Of a DNA stretch of 64,000 nucleotides, positions 55,575 to 64,000 are shown in pieces. The notes beneath the pieces are model-generated. The model did not search any database. It saw only the letters and a list, made by a program, of their open reading frames with translations, and was not told where the DNA came from. The stretch is from positions 93,041,034 through 93,105,033 of the forward strand of contig OX123186.2 of NCBI GenBank assembly GCA_944739405.2, given 5' to 3'. The position numbers and the translations under genes are program-made. Source of the DNA: Euclidia mi (lineage: Eukaryota > Arthropoda > Insecta > Lepidoptera > Erebidae). Each line of letters starts with the position of its first letter. The stretch's first letter is position 1.

Positions 55575-57240
55575 TTCCCTACTTAATATTATAAATTCGA
55601 AAGTTTGTATGTATGTATGTATGTTCCGTTATCACGCTTAAACGGCTGAACCGATTTTGTTGAAATTTAATATAGAGATATGGATCATGGAGATGGACAT
55701 AAGATACTATAAGTTGCAAAAATTAAACTGGCAGGTATTGTAGGGAGAGTAGAAGTTTGTACGGCACAAATTTACCTCTGGGAAGTAAGAACGCATGCGC
55801 TAATAATTGAGTGCATATCTGTCAGTACTGGCACATCATACATAATGTCATATTGTGCACGGTAATTAAATTGTTCGTTTAAATCTATATATATAAAAGA
55901 AAGTCGTGTTAGTACACTATTTATAACTCAAGTACGGCTGAACTGATTTGGCTGAAAATTGGTGGAGAGGAAGCTTAGAACCAGGAAAAACACATAGGAT
56001 AGAATAAAAGCAAAAAATAATCTGGGAGGGATTTTATAGAAGGTCGAAGTTTGTAGGGACAAGCCTCCTACTGCGCTGTAGTAATTGAGTACTGCACTTG
56101 TGCTAACTGTCAGTACTGTCACATTATACATTGTCACAATTGTCATATGGTGCACTGTCATTACTTCGTTCTCTTACTTAGGTATATAAAATAATAATTA
56201 TTGTAACAGCCTTGGCCAATCCCTACTAATATTAGGTATAAATGCGAACCGGTGGATGTATGTATGTATGTACCTACCAATTTCACGCTAAACCGGCTGA
56301 ACTAATATTCTCTACTCATAAATGCGAAAGTGTGTAAGTATAGAGATATATCGGACCATGGCTTTGACATTTGACTGTAGGTATGCAAGTTTCAAGTTTC
56401 TGAACTCCTTACAATTATCAGGAGTACCGTAACGCAACTTGAGACTAAACGTTGGTGTTCCAGTCCTGTTAATGCGGAATCTTAATGCACCAAAGCTTTG
56501 TAAGGGCAAACGGCTACAAGTAACACCTAGGAAGAAATATTATAAAAGCTATCCACGATGAAGGGTTCCGTAGTGGATGTATCCACTTACCATAGCTATT
56601 ATCTTGGACTAACTATTAATAGTATTCGTATAAACGATAAAGCTTTGCGGTTTTTAAGATGTGCTTTATTTCAAAAACTGCTGACTACATATCGTTCAAA
56701 CCAATTTTCGTTGGAAGTTTTTCTAACGATCTACAAGCATATATTTTTTTTAGATTTGTCACTCTCTTACTTTAAAAGTTAGAGGGACACACACACCCAT
56801 ATTACCACTTTGGAACCGTATATCTTTCAAACGATTGACATTGAGAAACAATAGTTTTAGGAACCTCAAAGAAATTATTAACAACCCATTTCCCACATCA
56901 GTTCCATGTATGAAGAGCCCCCTTAATATTCTTTTTTTTTCTATAACGTCGTAAATTTTCTAATGTGTAAACTGAATAGTTTCGGCATAAAGTGGCTATG
57001 ATATACGGATAGACTGACAGACATAGCGCGTCTATATCTAAGGATTCCGTGTTTAGCCATTTTTAACTACGGTACTCTAAAAATACTGTTTACAGAAATG
57101 TTTTAAATACTTCTTGCCGTTATATTTCTTATTAGTCCATATAAACAGAATTAAAACGAAAATTACTATCGAACGATGAAGGAGTTTTGTGCTACCCCAA
57201 ATTTAACGTGAGCGAAGCCGCGGGCAAAAGCTAGTAAGTA
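55575..57240 (+). repeat. cluster of Helitron-type repeat fragments
   Basis: TATGTATGTATGTATG followed by GCTTAAACGGCTGAACCGAT opens at 55,605. Related starts recur at 55,890-55,960 and 56,240-56,310 (ACGCTAAACCGGCTGAAC), and the block ends at 57,205-57,238 with AGCCGCGGGCAAAAGCTAGT. Partial copies of one family are nested or tandem, with no transposase ORF. Confidence 0.5.
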
Positions 57241-59890
57241 AAATAAATAAAATACTTACTTGTCCCTAGCTTATGAAAGAAAATGCTATTGTGTTTTCAC
57301 CATCTGATACAAATTTTATTGTTTTTTTTTTATTTATGAAATACTTATCAATGGTCAAATAAAATTACAGAATTTAATAATAAGTGGTCTGATTTTTAAA
57401 TATTATATGATAATTAATGTGGCATTTACTAATTAATATAAATGTCAAGTAGTTCAAGCACATAATTATCTGTATGTTTACCCAATGTTATACGTAATAA
57501 TAGTTTCTAGTTAAATAATTTGTAATAGTCTATGAAAGGTAATCTCTAATTGTTAAGTTAATACACGAATGATTAATGTGGACACTTGGTTGTTTTTGGT
57601 ATACTATTGACTTCCTAGGTCAGAACGTCGTTAAAACAGAAAGTTAAAAGTTGGACTTTGATCTTTCATATCAAGTGAGCGTGAGTGAGATCTCCTGACC
57701 GAGTTCACTTTTAAGGAACTGCGGTTTCAGACAGGAGACGATGATTGTGAACAACTTTTGTTTTGAGGCACTATCGAATCGCGATATGGAATGAGAGATT
57801 CTTCGATATATATCATCATTGTCATATATTTACTTAAAAAGTTTGTAGCATACTTAGAATAACCTTTTATTTACTATCCAATATAATTTCAACTTAATAA
57901 CGCCGGTTATAATGCTCGTAGGTAGTTGTGACTGTCATAGCCATAGGCCTTTTAACCATCGAACGCGTACATGGCGTGCCATTGTAGTTACATTTCTTTA
58001 AGAGTAATCTTTTAATCTAGTTCAACCATGTATGTTTAAAGAAGAAGTAGACAAATGTTTCAAATACATGTTTTGATTGGTGTGTATCTGAATGTTAGGC
58101 ATTATGAAAAAATAGGTCTGTTTTTAAATTCATTGATGTCGTTACATAATAAGTGAATCCAGTAATCATCATTTGATTATTAAAATAGTACCGATGGTTG
58201 TGATAGTTAAGGATCTAAAAGTCATAGCCTAGACTAATTAATAATGTCATAAGAAGTTCAGCTGTGTACCTACTTTAACTATAGCTTCACTACTGTTTAT
58301 AACTTTTTTCTGTAGATGCTGCATTATGCGAGACTTGCACGTTAGCAATGTCAAGCGATGCCTAAGCAAATTAGCACATAAGACTTACTTAATTTACACA
58401 GTCGGCTGAAAATGTATTCGATTTCGCCACGTATGCCAAAGATAGTTTATGCAGTCACCTCGCAGTTTATTACTGCAGCGTGGGTTCTACAAATTGCGGT
58501 AATCAGTGCGATAAAGCAAGTTCAAGTTAAAGTTCTAATTATTTCCTACAATTATATGCCCTGGCATACGTTCACAATTTTTACGAAAGGATGGCGTCGT
58601 ATACTCTCTACAGTATTTCTATTCTAGTCAAAAGCGCTAACGATTTTAGTCTCTTGTGCTGTAAGTAGGGCTGCCTCGAAACAGCTTTTATCGCCCAGAC
58701 TGGCCACATAAATCGACTTGTGTAAATCTCACATGGCGCTCCAACTCTTTATTAGTCAGTCAGTCGGTCACGAGGCAAAGGTGTGAGCGCAGTCTATTTG
58801 AATATTTAAATTCAAATAAGATGTGGGTAGGACCGAAACCCACACCTTACGAGGACATTATTGTGCTCACATCATGCCGCCACAAGGACACATAAAATGT
58901 GCTTAGAAAAGCATGATTATCTAAACAATAAATTAGTATAATTAGTTTATTACTAATCGTCTATATAATTATGTTAATTACAATATAATATTTTAAGAAA
59001 GTTACACATAACACTACTCCCCAAAAAAAATAGTTTAAGTGAATTGATAAATTATTTATTGATATGTGTACTTCTTGGTGTTAAATGTGATTTATGTATG
59101 ACAATATAATAAATAATAATTATTGTCTGCGCAGAAAGAATTATTTCATAGCCGGAAATACGCTCACTTTTGTGTCCACTAAAATATTTATCTGATGTGT
59201 CCAAATATTTATGGAATGGGAATGTTAATGATGTAGGCAACTTCGTAGAACTATATTTGCTTAATAATAATGCTAAGGTTGAATACCACTCCGACCGTTA
59301 TATCGACATGTAATAAACACCACCTCCTGTCACTGGTCAAACGTCGCAATATTGTAATTGCTGTCCCAAATATTCTTGAAGGTGCCGATGATGGGCTTGC
59401 GAAAGGGACCACTACTAAGCCTTCCGCACGCATCCACTAATTACAGGCAGAATGCATTTATTCGGCGGGCGAGTAATGGGTTCAATAAAATTCTTATTAA
59501 TTTTGATATAGATCTATTTAACACTAGCGTTGCGTCGGCAAGGCGGTTGCTTAGTCAGTAAGTATATAGATTGTCAAGTTTTATTGTTAAAGTACATATT
59601 ATGTAGCCTTTGACATTAGTTATGCGGTTTTTCTTTACTGTACCACTATTATCTTCTTCATTTTGTTGCTGAGGTATGCGTGTTCGAGAAATTAAGTAGA
59701 TATGCGTTGTTTTTCTTATGCTCATTACTTTTTTTATATGTATATTGTAACCATTGGCGAAAACCTATTAATGGCTATCTGTATTTTGAGAAATCAATGT
59801 TTGTAAAGCTGTTGGTTTTCCTAAGATAATAAATAAAAAATAATACCTTCATTTCTTTATGATGTTAACTTTTAATTATTTTTCTTACAG
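57240..59890. other. no gene seen
   Basis: The only structure I note is a short hairpin near 58,795-58,815 (TTTGAATATTTAAATTCAAA) next to GTGGGTAGGACCGAAACCCAC at 58,823. A related phrase (GTGTGGGTAGGTGCCGAAACC) occurs at 4,612. Open frames are short and unconvincing. A pyrimidine tract leads into the next acceptor. Confidence 0.4.
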
Positions 59891-60513
59891 ATAATGTGCT
59901 TGATAAATCTTCAGTTCCTGCTTCCACTGCAGAACCAACGGCCACTCAGACCGATGAACCTGGCCCATCAGTTGAAAGTGCTACATTATCTGAACCTGAT
60001 CCATCATCTGAACCTAACCAATTATCTGAACCTGACCCATTACATGCGGCAATTGACAATAGAATCATTGGTACCGCAAGAACCGATGGCTGTGACAGTA
60101 AATTTGTCTGGACTGGTGCGCTTCATTGGAAGAATCAAAACACTAGCGTAACTTTGAATTGTAGAATGGTATCCGAAAACAAGGACTTGCAAGTAACCAA
60201 CTATTATAAAAAGCCTTTGATGTGTCTAATGACAAATAACACACTTAGTTTTCATAATGCGCAGCGTTTATTGAGGAATAGTAAAGCACTCCAAATTGAA
60301 ATGAGTCCAAGTGCTGGTCTAGATGAATTGACTAAAGCTTTAGTGCAAAGAAAAATTGGTTTTGTCACTTTTCGAGACCCAAATCCCGCTGTAGATACCA
60401 AGGTTATGATACTGATGTACCGCAAAACAAGTAATGAATTTATTGGATTGGTTCCTAACAAACAGGTTTACTTCACCCTTAGTTTCCTAAATAATGTATT
60501 AGGAAAACCATAA
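59891..60513 (+). CDS. terminal exon with MED25/PTOV-type ACID domain, array phase
   Basis: The acceptor TTTTTCTTACAG ends at 59890, and the exon opens AT-AAT-GTG-CTT, the same phase as the FLYWCH exons. It encodes 206 codons. The first 60 or so are a linker with LSEPDP repeated twice and related SEP motifs. From about residue 71: VWTGALHW, LNCRM, KPLMCLM, LLRNSKALQIEM, LDELTKALVQRKIGFVTF, VMILMYRKT and EFIGLVPNKQVYF. The Trp-Gly-Leu opening, L-R-N-S, G-x-V-x-F, I-L-M-Y and F-x-G-L-V-P-x-x-Q steps match the activator-interacting domain of Mediator subunit 25. No other MED25 exon is visible upstream, and the plus-strand neighbours are FLYWCH exons. It could be an alternative mod(mdg4) tail or the last exon of a separate gene. 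Confidence 0.6.
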
Positions 60514-60799
60514 TTTTATTCTTCATGATATTTATATCAAGTCATAGGTAATATTCACTTGACGTAATGAATGTGTTTGTCTTCACATGTTATTCTAATC
60601 TTTTATAGATGGATTTCTGAGTCGAACAGCTTCTAAAATTGTAAGTGTTTTTGTGATACAATATAATTAATTGTAGTATCGTATACTTTGCATTTTCACA
60701 TTAACTTAATCAATATCGTAGAATAATGCTTTATAATTTCTGATAAATGTGAGTTTACATAGTAGGTATGGATTAGATATAACAATGTCTGAAATATAT

Positions 60800-61247
60800 T
60801 GTAACGAATGGCGATAATTGAAAATAAAGCCATCTATCGGTGAATCAAAGAACTAGAAGAGATTAGATGTATCGGTGGGTTAAAGCGGTTTCGTCTACTA
60901 GCTTCTAGGTGGCGTTGCTGTTATTACTAGAATATTGCCACGACGCTAGAATGTTTCGTCTGTAGCGAGAATGTTCGCGATTATTTCGACAGTTTTGTGG
61001 AAGCGTCTAGAATGCGCTAGTGATGTTATCCGGCCAGTATAAATAGCACGCGAACGAGCGGTCCGGATAATTACAATTGAATATCGGAGCGATAAACATC
61101 AAGCGAAGGGAAGTAATTCGGAAGTGTTTAGTGGTGTTTTTATTAGTGTTGAGAAATAAGTGTGTATAGTGTTTGTGTTAGTAAATAAAGTACCTACAGT
61201 TTTCTGGCATAGTGTATATAATTTATCACCGAACCCCAGCTCGTAAC
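60800..61247 (+). mobile_element. solo LTR, about 448 bp
   Basis: The element starts TGTAACGAATGG and ends CAGCTCGTAAC, and is flanked by TATAT (60,795-60,799 and 61,248-61,252). Inside are a TATA box (TATAAATA at 61,039) and AATAAA at 61,184, the layout of a retroelement LTR with U3, R and U5. No internal gag-pol sequence is present on either side, so recombination between two LTRs is likely. The ends could be off by one base. Confidence 0.7.
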
Positions 61248-61839
61248 TATATGATCAGAAATGGATCATCTTATATTTATGAGAGTGTCAATGTTAATAC
61301 ATATATAGTTAATACATTAAGTAGTATATTCGAATTAAGAGAAAATATAGTCCTCTTTTCTTCTGGATATAAATAATAATATGAGTTCTAAGATAATTAT
61401 ATCTGTCTACAATATTTGATATAAGTAAACTTATCTATCCGTTCGTATTATTATCATGTGCATCTGTGTGCAATTTAATATTATCTTAATCAATATTGTA
61501 GTATGATTGTTTAATTATTTCGGGTATTTTTAATATAGTTATAGTCTATTTGATACCGTCTACAGTACTCAGAAATAGATGATCTCAATATTTAAATATC
61601 GTATATCTGTGTGCATTTAAATATTAACCTCATAAATATGATAGTTATCTGATCATGGATAACTGTGAGTTTAATTTTATTTTGAAATCAATCCTATTGG
61701 TTTAGCTTAGTTTTGGTCAATTAACAACAGCTTCTGGTTCTAGAAATTGAAAGCTTATTATGTAGATATTTTATTTTTCTTCATTATTGTTTTTTCTTAT
61801 ACCTGTTTCAATATCACGTGGATTTCTGTCCTTTTACAG

Positions 61840-62027
61840 AAGCATGTTTTATTCTGACAAGGAATGGAAAGCGTGGCTTCGAAATTGGCACGAACAAGTT
61901 CAATCTTGTAAATAGCGCAAAATTCAAGACCTACTGGTACTGCAACCAGTCTTTTAAAGGTTGTTAGGTATCAGTCATCATGAAGGAGAATCAAATCATT
62001 AGAATTAATAACGAACACAATCATTAA
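61840..62027 (+). pseudogene. mod(mdg4): FLYWCH exon 22, nonsense after the second Cys
   Basis: TCTGTCCTTTTACAG ends at 61839, and the array phase opens AA-GCA-TGT. The core is LTRNGKRGFEIGTNKFNLVN, then T-Y-W-Y-C, six residues, G-C, then TAG at 61,965-61,967 where Arg or Lys is expected (AAG to TAG is one change). The rest, VSVIMKENQIIRINNEHNH and TAA, is perfect. The truncated product would keep both Cys and lose both His. Stop-codon polymorphism is worth considering. Confidence 0.78.
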
Positions 62028-62391
62028 ATTTATGTTAACCTTTGCCTTGAAATACATATTTCTTATAAAATATGTCTTTTATTTCCTACTTTTAATTTTT
62101 TTGCGAATTGTACATAATAATTTGTCTTTAAAACGGGTTGTAATCGCTGAAATTCCGTTCTATTTTGTCGTTGGCGTTTCAGCCGAGTAACACGAGCTGC
62201 TGATATTTGATGGTTGACAGAAGAAGCATACAGCAGCCGCACACTTAATATCTCACACTGATTGGTCAGATATAAGCCTTAATTTAAAAAATCCTAGAAA
62301 TATTAATTTGTAATATTTAATTTCAATTTTCGTAAACCTCAAACCACAGCATCAACGCGGTCAAATTACTAAACAGATATTTGTTCAACAG

Positions 62392-62582
62392 AACCTACCT
62401 TTTCGAATACAAGACACGGATCATTGTTACTAAATATGAACAACAATAGGTATAACCTCAAACGGATTACTGGTGAAAGAAGGTATTGGATCTGCAACAA
62501 GGCCTGGCGCGGTTGTAAAGCCTCCGTGGTCACCATGGGTCGGATCATCATCAAAACAAATAATATACATATTCACCAATAA
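62392..62582 (+). CDS. mod(mdg4): FLYWCH terminal exon 23 (HIH end)
   Basis: The acceptor ATTTGTTCAACAG ends at 62391, and the exon opens AA-CCT-ACC. The core is NTRHGSLLLNMNNNRYNLKR, then R-Y-W-I-C, six residues, GCKASVVT, 17 residues and H-I-H, then Gln and TAA. Ser-Leu replaces the usual Lys/Arg-Pro after Gly. All ligands are present. It has no ATG. It is the last FLYWCH exon seen before the right edge and the closest relative of exon 21. Confidence 0.8.
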
Positions 62583-62921
62583 GTGTTTCACATACATCCT
62601 CAATTCTGATGTTGTACATTGCTAGCTGATAGAAGATAAAGAAAGTTTCATGTTCTATTGAATGTATTGTATCATCGACGTACATAAAGAGTTATATTCT
62701 GCGAGGTAGCGTTTCAGTAATTTGTTTGTTTGTGGATGTTTTTTAGATTTTGATTTGATTCAGGGATTAACAATATTTTATGACAAATGTCTACTTGCGA
62801 CAAGTGATTCTAGAAAAAAATTCGTTATACTTTTTGTGGCCGATTACCTTGCGCATCGTGCAACAAAGACATCTCTGGGTGACACGTATTTATTTATTTA
62901 TTTATTTATACAATTTTATCT

Positions 62922-63058
62922 TACAATATATCCCGATAAGCGGCAATAGGCTCGCCACCTATTACGTGGGATCAAAACACTAGCGAAAAGTGGGCGTTTT
63001 TTATGCCTCTGCCTACCCTTTCGGGAAACAGGCGTGAGTCTATGTATGTATGTATGTA
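62922..63058 (+). repeat. SINE 3' fragment with (TATG)n tail
   Basis: ATCCCGATAAGCGGCAATAG, CTCTGCCTACCCTTTCGGG and GTGAGTCTATGTATGTATG repeat the sequence inserted at the exon 7 acceptor (10,045-10,158). Confidence 0.75.
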
Positions 63059-63151
63059 TCTTACAAGCTAACAGATGTAAAATCCAAAACGCTTACAAGA
63101 CTAGTTTTTTAACAATTTAGATACTAAGTTACTCATGCTCATCGTTATACA

Positions 63152-63492
63152 TACAATATTTTTATAAGATAATTGTCCAAGTCTGTAAATAATAATGTAC
63201 AATAAATAACAATGATAAATTATTAATATGTAGAAGAAAATGTCAGTTATTATCAATTTAAAATTTAAAAAAAGAAGTAATCATTATAATATGTCAGTTT
63301 AAAAGTATTGAATATGAATACAATATTTTTTATAAGATAATTATGTCCAAGTCAGTAAATAATAATGTACATTATATTACAATGATAAATTATTAATATT
63401 TAGAATAAAATGTCAGTAAATATCAATTTAAAATATATAAAAAAGAAGTAATGATTATAATATGTCAGTTTAAAAGTATTGAATATGAATAA
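63152..63492 (+). repeat. 167-bp tandem duplication in LINE 3' flank
   Basis: Units at 63,152-63,318 and 63,319-63,492 share TTTTATAAGATAATT, GTCCAAGTC and AAAATGTCAGT phrases with few differences. The block sits just 3' (on the minus strand) of the LINE at 63,522 and may be its 3' UTR, duplicated. Confidence 0.65.
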
Positions 63493-63521
63493 TTATTTTG
63501 ATTTATTATTATGTCTTAAGC

Positions 63522-64000
63522 CTATTGTATGTCATTTAAAATTGTATGAAATTTATTAATTAGTTGTGCTAATCCATCGGCAAATAAATCTAGTTCGTTG
63601 TGCTGAGCAAGTATGTCCCCGATAATGCGGAGTGCGCGGTTGGTGGGCGCGTGTCGGCCGCGCTCGGTGCGCGCGGCGGGCCGCTCCAGCAGCCGTGGGC
63701 GTCGGCGCGGCGCGACTTGACCCGCTGAATCCATTGATATGTTCCCAGGGACCAAAATACCCACTTGCGACAGTATTTGGGGACTATCAATTCTATTACG
63801 AATTATCAACAAATATTGCGTGACTTGAGACATAGCCCTCCTAAATCTCAATGTTTCCATGTCCACCATACCTGAGACGAATAAAGAAGGGTATAGGTAG
63901 GGATAGTATCCGTACTGTTTCTTGTATATCCATCGAGCAAATTTACGTTGGATTTTCTCGATCATAAGAGCATATTTTTCCTCATAAGGATTCCAAATAG
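63522..64000 (-). mobile_element. LINE C-terminal part, runs off the right edge
   Basis: The minus-strand frame from 63,965 to 63,522 (147 codons, certainly longer beyond the window) reads MIEKIQRKFARWIYKKQYGY, then LRFRRAMSQVTQYL, RRRPRLLERPA and TNRALRI, a typical C-terminus of insect non-LTR reverse transcriptases downstream of the catalytic core. The catalytic region would lie to the right. The GC-rich patch at 63,630-63,720 is part of this frame. Confidence 0.7.

Noticed and set aside
60609..60642. Short internal exon between TTTTATAG and GTAAGTG after the ACID exon
   Set aside because: It would follow a terminal exon with a stop, is only about 34 nt and encodes nothing recognisable. 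It is probably coincidence.

Overview
The window is AT-rich, intron-rich insect DNA, most likely lepidopteran. It is crowded with tRNA-derived SINEs, non-LTR retrotransposons, short Helitron-type elements and inverted-repeat elements, many ending in (TATG)n or (AAATA)n tails. No complete conventional gene is present. The backbone is a long sense-strand array of small terminal exons. Each starts at a splice acceptor, encodes about 60-80 residues with one FLYWCH zinc finger (Trp-x-Cys, Cys-Arg/Lys-Ala, terminal His-x-His), and stops within a few codons of the last His. This is the known architecture of the variable 3' region of the insect BTB gene mod(mdg4) (modifier of mdg4), where one common 5' part is joined to one of many 3' exons. 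The BTB exons are not in the window.

I count 23 FLYWCH exons: 16 open and 7 broken. All 23 acceptors I could place leave the same phase: one base of a split codon comes from upstream and two bases from the exon. If the upstream base is G, the first residue is always D, E, A, G or V. Physical neighbours are closest in sequence. Group 1 (0.1-19 kb) has a QH-S-YRNGG core, group 2 (26.7-30.9 kb) has RYNL with W-R-C, group 3 (32.7-40.7 kb) has N-N-R-S-R-G, and group 4 (47.4 and 61.8-62.6 kb) has RYN with Y-W-x-C-N. This indicates local tandem duplication with birth and death of exons.

Three other exons use the same phase but carry no FLYWCH finger. One at 59.9 kb encodes a Ser/Glu/Pro linker plus a domain resembling the MED25/PTOV activator-interacting (ACID) domain. 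Two at 43.98-44.63 and 45.11-45.34 kb lie on the minus strand and encode Ser/Thr-rich tails. Minus-strand exons in a plus-strand array could join the common part only by trans-splicing, which is established for Drosophila mod(mdg4). These three exons are the most interesting content.

Layout: 0-2.8 kb, five FLYWCH exons (two broken) and a possible leader exon. 2.8-7.4 kb, repeats including a 214-bp tandem duplication with a 51-nt hairpin and a Helitron-like copy. 7.4-12.9 kb, a duplicated exon pair with a SINE inserted at one acceptor, then two more exons. 13-19.2 kb, a LINE tail, a full-length LINE with both ORFs open (LINE A), and a broken exon. 20-26.7 kb, inverted-repeat elements and one divergent exon. 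26.7-34.2 kb, five open exons. 34.9-38 kb, nested Helitron, foldback and SINE insertions. 38-40.8 kb, a four-exon cluster with two dead members and a GC-rich block with splice signals. 41-46.3 kb, SINEs and the two minus-strand exons. 47.4 kb, one exon. 48.1-53.1 kb, a second open LINE (LINE B). 53-59.8 kb, repeats only. 59.9-62.6 kb, the ACID exon, a solo LTR and two FLYWCH exons. 63-64 kb, a tandem duplication and the 3' part of a minus-strand LINE that runs off the right edge.
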